Shown: positions 11,290 through 31,267 of the stretch, piece after piece
Layout: each line of letters opens with the position of its first letter
Numbering within the stretch: position 1 is the stretch's first letter
Assembly (NCBI GenBank): GCA_017893485.1
Contig: CM030360.1
Coordinates: 146,072,516-146,136,515, forward strand
DNA from: Hemerocallis citrina
Lineage: Eukaryota; Streptophyta; Magnoliopsida; Asparagales; Asphodelaceae
Length of the DNA stretch: 64,000 nt
Direction of reading: 5' to 3'
Translations under genes and position numbers: made by a program
Notes under the pieces: generated by a model
The model's input: only the letters and a program-made list of their open reading frames with translations
Database searches by the model: none
What the model was told of the DNA's origin: nothing

Positions 11290-12738
11290 TGGTCGTGGCT
11301 GAAGGATGTAGCCGAGCGTAAAGGTCGCATGGCTTTGAAGAAAGCCAAGGCCGTGCTCGAGGTCGATGACGAACCCCCACACTTGTTCTTAGGAAGATGG
11401 CAAGGGTGTAGCTGGCGGTTGCCGCCGAGCACATAGGTTGATGGTCTCGAAAAAGCCCAAACCACGCTTGGGGCAGATACCGAGCCCCCACACCATGGAG
11501 AAAGCCAGTAATGGGCATAGCTGAAGGTCGTGGCCAAGCGTAAAGGTTGCGTGGCTTTGAAGAAAGCCAAGGCCTTGCTTGAGGCCGACGACGAGCCCCC
11601 ACACTTGTTCTCAGGAAGATGGCGAAGGTGTAGCTGGCGGTTACCGCCGTGCGCATTGGTTGATGGTCTTGAAAAAGCCCAAACCATGCTCGGGACAGAT
11701 ATCGAGCCCCCACACCATGGAGAAAGCCAGTAATGGACATAGCTGAAGGTCATGGCCGAGCGTAAAGATCGCATGGCTTTGAAGAAAGCCAAAGCCTTGC
11801 TCGAGGTTGACGACGAGCCCCCACACTTGTTCTAAAAAAGATGGCAAGGGTGTAGCTGGCGGTTGCCATCGAGCGCATAGGTTGATGGTCTTGAAAAAAG
11901 CCCAAACCATGCTCGGGGCAGGTGCCGAGCCTCCCACACCATGGAGAAAGCCAGTAATGGGCGTAACTGAAGGTCGTGGCCAAGCGTAAAGGTCGCATGG
12001 CTTTGAAGAAAGCCAAGGCCTTGCTTGAGGTCGACGACGAGCCCCTACACTTGTTCTTAGGAAGATGGCAAGAGTGTAGCTGGTGTTTGCCGCTGAGCAC
12101 ATAGGTTGATGGTCTCGAAAAAGCCTAAACCACGCTCGGGGCAGATACCGATCCCCCACACCATGGAGAAAGCTAGTAATGGGCGTAGCTGAAGGTCGTA
12201 GCCGAGCGTAAAGGTCGTGTGGCTTTGAAGAAAGCCAAGGCCTTGCTCGAGGTCGACGACGAGCCCCCACACTTGTTCTCAGGAAGATGGCAAGGGTGTA
12301 GCTGGGGTTGCCGCCGTGCGCATAGGTTGATGGTCTTGAAAAAGCCTAAACCATGCTCGGGGCAGATGCCGAGCCCCCACACCATGGAAAAAACCAGTAA
12401 TTGGCGTAACTGAAGGTCGTGGCCGAGCATAAAGGTCGCGTGGCTTTGAAGAAAGCCAAGGCCTTACTCGAGGTCGACAACGAGCCCCTATACTTGTTCT
12501 CAGGAAGATGGCAAGGGTGTAGCTGGCAGTTACCGTCGAGCATATAGGTTGATGGTCTTGAAAAAGCCCAAACCATGCTCGGGGCAGGTGCCGAGCCCCC
12601 ACACCATGGAGAAAGTCAGTAATGGGAATAGTTGAAGATCGTGACCGAGCGTAAAAGGTCGCGTGGCTTTGAAGAAAGCCAAGGCCTTGCTCGAGGTCGA
12701 CGACGAGCCCCCACACTTGTTCTCAGGAAGATGGCAAT
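11290..12738. repeat. Tandem array 2, 222-bp monomer, about 7 units
   Basis: The motif GAGCGTAAAGGTCGC recurs at about 11314, 11536, 11758, 11982, 12204, 12425 and 12647, a spacing of 221-224 bp. Each unit contains GGCTTTGAAGAAAGCCAAGG, ACGAGCCCCCACACTTGTTC and CACACCATGGAGAAAG. The last unit stops at about 12738, where the 55-bp type begins abruptly. It belongs to the hypervariable 3' region of the Tat element. Confidence 0.92.
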
Positions 12739-13010
12739 GGTAGCTTTTTGTGGCTCGCGGTACCATCCGAATGCCGAGCCTTAAGCTTGTAAGGGAAGCT
12801 TTTTGTGGCTTGCGGTTTCTTCTAAATGCCGAGCCCTAAGCTTGTAAGGGAAGCTTTTTGTTGCTCGCAGTTTCTTCCGAGTGTCGAGCCTTAAGCTTGT
12901 AAGGGAGGCTTTTTGTGGCTCGCAGTTTCTTCCGAGTGTCGAGCCCTAAGCTTGTAAGGGAAGCTTTTTGTGGCTCGCGGCACCATCCGAATGCCGAGCC
13001 CAAGACATGC
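12739..13010. repeat. Tandem array 3, 55-bp monomer related to array 1
   Basis: AGCTTTTTGTGGCTCGCGG starts at 12742, 12797 and 12852, with close variants at 12907 and 12962, exactly 55 bp apart. The GGCTCGCGGTACCATCCGA, then GCCGAGCC core is the same as in array 1, 5.6 kb away on the other side of the aORF, and the period is identical. Confidence 0.9.
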
Positions 13011-13159
13011 TTTTAATGAGAACTTGTTTCAAGATAGTTGGCATAATTACAACATACTTGAACCTTACACAAACAAGGCACAACGTGCCGATTACATTTT
13101 TCATAATTTTATATGAGCTGTAGAGGCTAACCATCCCCTTCTAGGAATTTGATGAGGTG

Positions 13160-13590
13160 CTCTGCGTTTCGGGCCTCTTGACAGCCTTGCCTCCCGGGTC
13201 AGTTAGGCGGTACGTGCCCGGGCGTACGACCTCAGATACCTTGTTTGGGCCTTCCCAGTTTGGGGCCAGCTTCCTCTTTTGGCCGAGGTTGGATATCGCC
13301 AGCTTCCGGAGGACGTGGTCCCCGAGCTTGATGTCGATGGGATGTACCTTTTTATTGTAGAACCTTTCAATCCTCTGCTGGTAGGTGACTTCTTCCTGAC
13401 CTTGTCTATGAGATCTAGGTCAGCACGTAGCTGTACCGAGTTGCTTGCTTCATCGAAGGCCATGATCTGGGGTGAAGGAATCTCGATCTCCAGGGGGATG
13501 ACGGCATCCACGCCGTATGTTAGATTAAATGGCGACTCTCCCGTGTGGATTCTCTTTGTCGTTCGGTAGGCCCAGAGAATGCTTGGCAGC
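13160..13590 (-). pseudogene. Integrase C-terminal remnant of the Tat element
   Basis: Read right to left, the frame gives SPFNLTYGVDAVIPLEI and ADLDLIDKVRKK, the conserved segment after the integrase catalytic core in plant gypsy elements. The zinc finger and DDE core are missing. The sequence runs directly out of an RNase H-like fragment near 13590, which marks a deletion junction. It then becomes a KRYIP/GSWPQTGKAQ-like tail in shifted frames. Confidence 0.75.
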
Positions 13591-14125
13591 TCACATAGTA
13601 CAGCAGCTTTTGGACTCCGTCCTCCTCTCGAATAAGGACAGCGCTAAGCACGTTTTCCAAAGCCGAAAGATAAAGCCAGAGGGGTTCACCTGGTTCGGGC
13701 TTGCCGAAGAGAGGAGGGTTGGCGAGGTACTCTTTCAATTGGGCAAACGCCTCCTGCTGCTGAGTGCCCCATTCAAAACCTCCGGTTCCGCACAGAGCCT
13801 TGAAGAATGGGAGAGACTTCTCTCCGGACTTGGAGAGGAAACGGCTGATGGCCACCAGTCTTCCTGTGAGCCTCTGGACTTCTTTGATGTTTCACCGCCT
13901 GTCCATCTCCGCTTTCACCGCCTGCTGCCGCTCCGGGGCGAACTTACGTCCCTTCTGGACGATCGGCTTCGAGTCGGGGATCACTCTGTGTTTGTGCATG
14001 ATTAGGTCTTCAAAGATGCTGGGCATATCGGAGGGCTTCCAGGCGAAGAGGTCGACATTGCGGTGAATACAGTCGATCAGGGCAGATTTGAGGTTCGGAG
14101 CGAGGGAGCAGCTCACTCGAACCAC
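13590..14125 (-). pseudogene. RT/RNase H remnant of the Tat element with RT core deleted
   Basis: The minus-strand frame from 14125 contains DLFAWKPSDMPSIFEDLIMH, the start of gypsy RT. At about 13885-13893 it jumps to IKEVQRLTGRL, AISRFLSKSGEK and FFKAL, the region after the RT core. The catalytic YxDD block that should lie between is absent. A second jump near 13590 joins the start of RNase H (LYYVS) to post-integrase sequence. These are two clean internal deletions rather than gradual decay. Confidence 0.78.
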
Positions 14126-14283
14126 TTCGACGTGTCCCCTGTTTCGAACGAGACCTCTTCTAACTCGTCTGCCGACTCAGGTTTCAGCTGGCTTCTTTCG
14201 GACAGTAGCTCGACGGCATCCAGGGGGAACACACCACCCCCAATTGCCGTCATATAGTACGATCATGCTGCTTCTTGGTTTCC

Positions 14284-14889
14284 TCAGAAAACTCCGATGC
14301 CTGACTTGGTGGGGAATTTCAGCTTTTTGTGGTAGGCCGAGGGAACCGCCTGGAGGGAGCAGAGCTCGGGTCGGCCGAGGATGGCATTGTAGGCAGCCTT
14401 GACGTTTACAACCATGAAGTCTATCGACTCGGTCCGCCTGTGAGGGGTCGTATCGGTGGTGACGTCTAAGGTCACAATAACCTCGATTGGCACCGGGATG
14501 CCGGAGAACCCGTGCAGGGTGTACCCGGCTGGCTTCGGCTTATCCCGGGAGAGCTTTAGGTTCTCGAATGCCTACAGGAAGAGGATGTTTACCGAGCTCC
14601 CGTTGTCCATAAGGATTCGATGGGCCTCGAAGTTCGCCATGTTGAGGCTGACGACGAGCGCATCGCAGTGCGGGAGCCGAACTCCCTCCAAGTCTTCCCT
14701 AGAGAAGGAGACAGGGAGTTGCTGGACCTAGGGGGAGAGGAGGCCCTAGACGGCGTTGACCCCTCGGACGAATGCCTTGTAGGAAGTGTTGGAATTCCCT
14801 CCCATGGGCTCTCTATGGACGCAATGCAAGATGGCTTGACCCTCGGGTTCTTTAGGTTCGGGGTCCCGCTCGGGATGCTGTCTGAGTGC
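14284..14889 (-). pseudogene. Aspartic protease region remnant of the Tat element
   Basis: The frame ending near 14284 carries YNAILGRPELCSLQAVPSAY and KKLKFPT, the conserved C-terminal half of the plant gypsy protease domain. The N-terminal part, including an HNDALV- or DxG-type active site, was not confirmed; the segment between it and gag is in several frames. It is probably inactive. Confidence 0.65.
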
Positions 14890-16146
14890 TCAAGGAGGAG
14901 GGGAAGGCCTCCGATTCCTCGTGTCTCTTTGGTCCCGAGTGTCTTCCCATTTGAACTCCCGGAGGTACCCTCGTTGGATGAAGGCCTCGATCTCGTCCTT
15001 CAGGGCGCGGCAATGGTCGGTGTCGTGACTGTTGTCTCGGTGGAAGCGGCAGTAGAACCGCTGATCCTTTTTGTTGTTGTTGATCGGTTGAGGAGGGAAT
15101 TGGACGAGGTCCCTGTCTTCGATCGTTAAGAGGATAGTTGATACGTTCTGCGTCAGCAGAGTGTACCTCTCGAAGTAAGGGACCGGAGGGACCCTTCTTC
15201 GCGATGCCCCTGTCTTTTGGGACCTTCTTTGCTGGCTCTGCCTCATCGGCCTTGCGTTTCCCCTTTCCAGGGGACTTCTTTGGAGTCCTCTGGATTCAGG
15301 GCCTCCTCGGCCCGGATGTACTTTTCAACCCGATTGAGGAGGTCAGGGAAATCGATCGGAGGCTTCTTCGCCAGGGATGCCTTCAACTGACCGTGCCGGA
15401 CGTTGTGTCGGAATGCTGCCGAGGCGACCCCTGGGTTGAGGGAGGAGACCGACCTCGCCTCTGTGGTGAACCTTCGGACAAACAGTCGGAGCGACTCCCC
15501 TTCCTTCTGTCGGAGGCCCAGCAGGGATGTGCTCATCTTCTCAGCTTTCCTGCTGGTCACGAAGTGGGCGAGGAAGTTGCCTTCTAGTTGGTCGAAATAG
15601 TAAATAGAGCCAGAGGGGAGCTTAGAGAACCATTCCCGAGCCGGACCCCGGAGGGTGGCGGGGAAGGCGCGGCACAGGAGGAGATCCGATGCGCTGTGAA
15701 TCATCATGAGAGTCTTGAAGCCCTCCATGTGATCAGCAGGATCACCCTCGCCGTCATAAGTCTCGAATTATGGTGGACGGAAATTCTGGGGTATCCCGGA
15801 TAGCCTCCATGATCTCTTTCCGGAAGTCTTGGAACTCCTGGTGGGTGACCGGAGCTCGTTCAGCCTGGTTACGTTGGGGCGGCGGCCTCCGGCCGATGCG
15901 GCTGAGCGTCGGCTCCCGCCCTTGGGGCGGAGGTCTGGGATGGTTCGGGACCGAGTTGGAAGCGGCCCCTCCCCTAGTACGGCTTGCCTGTCGATTTTGG
16001 ATGACTCCGCGCAGGTCAGGTACGACCGAACGAGAGGCACTCGACTGGTGTCCGAGGCTGATACCCGGATTGTTGGATCCATGAGTGTTGGAGGGGACGT
16101 CCTGGCAATGCGTAGAGGTGACAGCTCTCCTGGCCTTGGGTGCCAT
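14890..16146 (-). pseudogene. Gag of the Tat element, frameshifted
   Basis: Translation probably started at ATG 16146 (MAPKARRAV), about 65 bases after the primer-binding region. It runs through a low-complexity N-terminus to HQEFQDFRKEIMEAI, then changes frame near 15775-15790 with a TAA just before FETYDGEGDPADH. The Gag core follows: LRGPAREWFSKLPSGSI, FLAHFVTSRK and SLRLFVRRFTTEA (the Retrotrans_gag family). A zinc-knuckle-like YCRFHRDNSHDTDHC and ALKDEIEAFIQRGYLREF lie near 15030-14950. This is the capsid-forming part of the element. Confidence 0.8.
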
Positions 16147-16209
16147 GTGAGCTCGGATTGATGGGATACCGTTGATGGCTGGGCTCGGACTAGTGTCCGT
16201 ACCGTTTTC

Positions 16210-16229
16210 TCCCACAGACGGTGTCAACC
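16210..16229 (-). other. Primer-binding-site region of the Tat element
   Basis: Directly after the 5' LTR end (CGCATCA), the minus strand reads GGTTGACACCGTCTGTGGGA. The CCGTCTGTGGGA part is common at this position in plant gypsy elements. The tRNA used was not identified, and the first bases do not give a clean TGG start. Confidence 0.5.
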
Positions 16230-16806
16230 TGATGCGGTTTGTTTTTGGGGGGTGGCTGCACCAGGTGTGAGTTCTTCTCGATTTGTATTTTTGCGAAAGC
16301 TTCGGTACGGATGGAACGCCCGACCCTCGGTCGAGGGACCCAATTGGGAGTAGAGGCAGGAGCAAAGCGGAGGTCGGCTCAGAGCTGGAGGCTCGGCTCG
16401 GATCTGGAAGCTCGAATCCGAGAGTCTCGTGTAACTGCACTCGGCCTAGAAACACCGGGGTTGGTCCCGGTGGCAGGTCCTCCGACGATCTAGTCAGTCA
16501 CTGAAGGAGAGTAACAGTAACTAGGGTTTGAGAGGGAGAAGATTGATTACCTTTGGAAGGGGTAGGGGGCCTGGTATATATAGAAAAAGCCAACCGGGTC
16601 TGGACCCTGTTACCCGTGGGCCTGACGTGGCAGAAGCCCAAGTGGTATAGGGCTGACGTGGCACGGGTCCGGGGTGGTTTAGGGCTAACGTGGCGGAGGC
16701 CTGAGTGGTTTCCAGGCTGACGTGGCAGACCCGGATGATCTAGTGATGAACGCCTTTTGAGGGGATCCTGTGGCCCAGGAGCGGCCACGTCATCTGACCC
16801 ATATCA
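16230..16806 (-). repeat. 5' LTR of the Tat element (577 bp)
   Basis: Matches the 3' LTR at 4236-4863, with TGATGCGGTTTG at the left and GACCCATATCA at the right on the + strand. A TATATATA at 16575-16582, readable on the minus strand, is a plausible promoter for the gag-pol transcript. The copy is shorter than its partner because it lacks about 45 bp of GTCTGGACCCG-type repeat near 16605. Confidence 0.9.
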
Positions 16807-16811
16807 CCGCC
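16807..16811. repeat. Target-site duplication CCGCC (right) of the Tat element
   Basis: Identical to 4231-4235. The LTR-terminal bases TG...CA sit exactly inside the two copies. Confidence 0.9.
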
Positions 16812-17028
16812 TACTTCATAAAGTATTCGACCTAGTTTAACAACCGATACTCAATATTCAAGAGATCCCTTCTCAGAACCCATACTTGTCTCTGCAGGTC
16901 ATACAATAATAGGTTTGTCGGGAAATATGTGCACCTATATTTTTTCACCATACGGCGCATATGGTGTCATTGCTCTTCGCACTACTACTATTGGTCTAGC
17001 TATGATCCAAGCTAGTTCAAGTGACTGA
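16812..17028 (+). pseudogene. Possible coding remnant right of the Tat element
   Basis: One frame (about 16869-17028) reads SRDPFSEPILVSAGHTIIGL, then NMCTYIFSPYGAYGVIAL and ends AMIQASSSD before TGA. Composition and codon look are gene-like in an otherwise AT-rich stretch. I do not recognise the family. It may be part of the same broken gene as 4147-4235, but the frames are not simply continuous. Confidence 0.25.
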
Positions 17029-18448
17029 AGAGTGCAATCTCAGTTCGGCCAAAAAAAATTCTATTAAATTTTTTTCCGATTGATTGGATGTTCTAAATTC
17101 AATATGGACATAATAAGAATTTTATCTTAAGTGGAATTTTACTTTACTATATTTATTTTAACTATAGCTCTATACAATGTTTGGTTTAGATCTTAACCTA
17201 AGTGTTCATGAAGAAGTCCAAGTTTATTATTTTTTTTCTATAAATTCTAATTAGACAATGAATATTTTTCTTATTTTTATCTGTATAATATCTTATTAAA
17301 TAAGATAATATTTATCTCTATCTAATTAGATAAAGGTTCCTATTTTTTTTATAGAATTAGTCCAACGGGCTATGAATATAAGTTGTGGGAATTCAATATA
17401 AAAATAAGAGAAGAGAGAGAAAAAGTAAAAAGAAAATAATGTAAGAGATATCATAAAACCAAGAGAGAGTTTGAGAGGAGAACCTTTTCATTAGAGTTTC
17501 TTCTAGAGATTCAAGTAGATTTTTTTGTTCATCATGGTATAAGAGATTGCCGAGTAAATCTTCAGTGAGCCCCCCCGGCAGGTGAGGCGGCCGCCTTAGG
17601 TCCTTAGATTTTTTGTAATTTTATGGCCTCAAATTTATACTTCTCTTGTAAATATAGACATGTATTTTGCATGTAAAAAAAAATTATACTGTTATTAAGG
17701 GCCCCCAAAAATAATTATTTAGGCTTTTAGAAAAAAAAAATTGAAATTATTTAAGGTTGTGCTTGATTGAATTTGAGGCTTTAAATTTGAGTGATTTAAA
17801 ACAAATCCACATTGAAATCAATAGAAACTCAAACACAAAACTTACATTCAAATCCACATTCATACTCAACAACTCAAACCCAAAACCCGACCCAGACATT
17901 TTTCTTATGTACACTACACTCGATAACTCGATTATTGTTAAATGAAAAAAAGGTATGATTGATTTTGCATATTTGATTATATGTTTTGAAACTCAATTCA
18001 CAACTCACAATTCACAGCATATTTGATTATCTATTCACAATTGTTGAGGCTCAATTATATGATTTGCATACCCTGAATAGTTTTATGCATGTTTTTGTAT
18101 GCTACTCGTGTCGATGTTTATGTAGATGCATATCTGATTGATTATTTTCACTCTATTTTGCATATCTGATTGATGTTTATGAGTAAACTTGTTATTCGAT
18201 GATATATATTTTGCAATTTTGTCTTGAACAATGTACAATTTTTTTGGATACTTTTTTTTTTTAAAATATGGAGGGCCCCAGTTCTGGAGCTTGCCTCGGA
18301 CCGGCCCCAGTTCTGGAGCTTGCCTCGGACCCTCGGATGCTCAAGACCAGCGCAGTCTCTAGTAATTCTAAATTCTTTACATTAATATTTCTAAAATAAT
18401 AAAACATTAATTACCTTGTAACTTTGAATTTGATTTTTGTTTTCGTTG
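17029..18448. other. AT-rich intergenic DNA with a possible copia LTR scrap and a 28-bp duplication
   Basis: No gene is supported. Near 17400-17560 there are AG-rich stretches ending in CATGGTATAAGAGATTG, which resembles a decayed copia primer site (TGGTATCAGAG). GGCCCCAGTTCTGGAGCTTG occurs twice in tandem near 18275-18330. Confidence 0.4.
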
Positions 18449-18456
18449 CTTAAGGT

Positions 18457-18736
18457 TAGGGCTGCAATCGAGCCGAGACGAGCCGAATATCTTCGGGCTC
18501 GAGCTCGGCTCGTTAAGGAAACGAGCTCTGTTTTGAGCTCGAACTCGGTTCGAGCCGAGCTTTGATCGTATTCGAACCGAATAGTTCGCGAGCTTAGCCT
18601 AAAAAAAAAAAACCCAAACTTGAGCTCGGCTCGTTAAGAAACGAACTCAGTTTTGAGCTCGAGCTCGGTTTGAGCCGAGCTTTGACCGAGCTCGAACCGA
18701 ATAGCTCGCGAATAGCTCGATTTGTTTGCAGTCCTA
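18457..18736. mobile_element. hAT-like MITE, 280 bp
   Basis: The ends are TAGGGCTGCAA on the left and TTGCAGTCCTA on the right, an 11-bp terminal inverted repeat with one mismatch. Flanks are CTTAAGGT at 18449-18456 and 18737-18744. An 8-bp duplication and a TAGGG-type terminus fit the hAT superfamily. The interior is two related halves of GAGCTCGGCTCGTTAA- and GAACCGAATAG-type sequence, giving strong self-complementarity and no coding capacity. Confidence 0.82.
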
Positions 18737-18810
18737 CTTAAGGTTGTTGGTTTGTATTAAATTCTCCGCACATCGTAGATAAGAAATCTAGAAGTCAAAA
18801 AAACAACAAC

Positions 18811-18813
18811 AAC

Positions 18814-18849
<36 letters not shown>

Positions 18850-18853
18850 AATA
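18811..18853. repeat. (AAT)n/(AAAT)n microsatellite
   Basis: A run of AAT triplets grading into AAAT lies about 45-90 bp upstream of the TATA box of the protease gene. Confidence 0.9.
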
Positions 18854-18897
18854 ACCTGGCAAAGGGCAGAATAGTCATCCACCCAATAAAACACAAT

Positions 18898-18904
18898 TTA
18901 TATA
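18898..18904 (+). promoter_or_regulatory. TATA box of the cysteine protease gene
   Basis: TTATATA at 18898-18904, about 107 bp before the ATG at 19011. It is the only good TATA match between the microsatellite and the start codon. The transcription start would be near 18930. Confidence 0.55.
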
Positions 18905-19010
18905 CGTCTTCCCAGGTCATCACCTGCATCAGCAACCAACAAGAATAAAACCCCACAGATAGTTACTACTCCACAACCACAGGAGCCACTGATCCATCAT
19001 AGTTTCTAAA

Positions 19011-29716
<10,706 letters not shown>

Positions 29717-29837
29717 AATCAGAGCTTGGGAATGGAAATGGTGGCTTTATTTCAAGTTAATATTAGGGGTTTCCACCAAATACTATGAAGAAGGGAATGA
29801 ATAATTAATGTGAAATTTTAGGTTCATATATAATATG

Positions 29838-29843
29838 AATAAA
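29838..29843 (+). terminator. Polyadenylation signal of the protease gene
   Basis: AATAAA 122 bases after the stop codon, within an AT-rich 3' region; this is the usual distance in plants. Confidence 0.55.
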
Positions 29844-30285
29844 TCTATTGGAACGCTCTATTATTAGAATGCGATTGTGACATTCATGAGAACAGTATTA
29901 GAACCACATCCATGTAAATATATCTTATTCTGTGTATAAGGAATAGCAGCAGTTATTATCATATTTATGTACTTTGGAATCTAAGACCAACAGCTAAGAT
30001 TTTTGATTTACGATAATATCTACTTATTTTGCAGTGATTATCATGGAAATTCCTGCACAATGCATTGCTTTGTTTTCATCAAACATAAGAAGTTAAGAAC
30101 AACAAAACAATATGTAGTCTAATTTGAACTTAATTTAATTAGTTATGTTGGAGCCTTTTTAAATACAACCATTCTCCTGTCCATACAAAGAAGACTTCTT
30201 ATACATCTTTTTGAGAAGATGGCATCTTCTTATTCACATAATCATATGTACAAACTGAATTGTGCCAATAAGAAGGATAAATTCA
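29844..30285. other. AT-rich intergenic spacer
   Basis: No gene, inverted repeat or clear element end is visible between the protease 3' end and the minus-strand fragment at 30286. Confidence 0.5.
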
Positions 30286-30640
30286 TCATTTGTGTATTAA
30301 TTCTGTATGAATTTTTAAGTATGCATCAATGTAATACGGCTTGACATAATCATTACTCCGCCGAAGAAAGTCATCAGAGACCTCCTTAGTCCTTCCTTTA
30401 TTGGCTGCAACATCCCCGCAAATTAGCTTCTTGGAAGATATGATGCACAGAAGCAATATAGAGATCATGCCATAATGTGCTTGGTATCTTGAGGTATAGG
30501 ATCAAGGCTTGACCCCAAAAGCACCTGCTCAATCACAAACTTTGAATCCTCTTCGACAACTAATGGACCAGCATGAGCAAGAATATGAAATGCTCAGAGA
30601 GCTGCACATGGTCGCCCATGCTCTGGTACATGATTGAGTT
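30286..30640 (-). pseudogene. Unidentified coding remnant cut by the copia insertion
   Basis: Read on the minus strand, short frames succeed one another: LVVEEDSKFVIEQVLLGSSL then LDPIPQDTKHIM (about 30570-30475), then KEVSDDFLRRSNDYVKPYYI and DAYLKIHTELIHK (to 30286). The wording is gene-like, but stops and frame changes separate the pieces, and the right side ends at the copia LTR. I could not name the family. It may be an old exon fragment of a neighbouring gene. Confidence 0.3.
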
Positions 30641-30645
30641 TTTAC

Positions 30646-31229
30646 TCTTAGTGTACCATACGCTAATCCAATCCATGATGGAGCTTTGCTTCTCTAGAAA
30701 TATCTAGGAGATACCAAAGGAAATAATTGATTTTGGAAATCTGTAAGTCCTAAAGTTTTTCACCATGAAAAATGGTGATATTGGAAAACTTCCACCATGG
30801 AAAATGGTCATGTTGGAAAAATGGATTGAATTAAAGCACATACAAATTTCAAATTTTCTACATTGTTCCACCCTCCCCTATGTAAGGAAGTGATCTTCCT
30901 CATTTTGGTATCAAGCGATTGAGAGAGTTCTACTCCAAAGTAAAGTAAGGTGTTCCCCTTCAAGTAGAGAGTGAGAGTTTTTAAAGAGTTGTATACAACT
31001 TCAAGTTGAAAGTAAAAGAGAGTGTTCCACCACAACTAGTGTGTAAGGATAATAGTTTGATTCTGATGTTCTCTTATTGTACTCATTATTTGAATAGTGG
31101 AACAAGTATTACTTCTGCTCGTTGTTTTTCCCCTTAGTGGGTTTTTCACGTAAAAATCCTAGGTGTTCTTTCTTACTTATTTCTGTTGAGTTTGTGTGAT
31201 TTTTCATTTTGTGCTTATCGATCCTAACA
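30646..31229 (+). repeat. Copia 5' LTR (584 bp)
   Basis: Matches the right LTR from TTAGTGTACCAT onward. The first two bases are TC rather than TG. It ends ATCCTAACA before the primer site. The TATA region reads CCCTATGTAAGG, while the right LTR has CCCTATATAACG, so the promoter of this copy looks degraded. ATGG-AAAATGGT-type repeats near 30765-30810 occur in both LTRs. Confidence 0.87.
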
Positions 31230-31231
31230 AG

Positions 31232-31243
31232 TGGTATCAGAGC
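31232..31243 (+). other. Copia primer-binding site
   Basis: TGGTATCAGAGC, two bases after the LTR, complementary to the 3' end of initiator methionine tRNA; standard for plant copia. Confidence 0.92.
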
Positions 31244-31267
31244 CAGATTGGCTTTTATGGTTCCACA

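Larger units (their letters stand above)
4236..16806 (-). mobile_element. Tat-type Ty3/gypsy LTR retrotransposon, internally deleted, with antisense ORF
   Basis: A 12,571-bp element bounded by two LTRs (4236-4863 and 16230-16806) and the duplication CCGCC. Gag, protease, RT, RNase H and integrase remnants run right to left, so the right LTR is the 5' LTR. Between integrase and the 3' LTR lie, in + coordinates, a 55-bp array, a gene on the opposite strand (aORF), a 222-bp array and a second 55-bp array. An antisense ORF plus a hypervariable, tandem-repeat-rich 3' region is the known hallmark of the plant Tat/Ogre/Retand group. Pol lost the RT core and the RNase H-integrase core, so this copy could move only with help from a relative. 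The lineage is inferred from architecture and motifs, not from a tree. Confidence 0.88.

Noticed and set aside
11216..12766. Frames of up to 209 codons on the minus strand
   Set aside because: Translations of the 222-bp array (222 is a multiple of 3, so one frame stays open by repetition). No independent support.
18283..18340. Duplicated 28-bp GGCCCCAGTTCTGGAGC as a possible element end
   Set aside because: No inverted partner or target duplication was found; kept only as a local tandem duplication.
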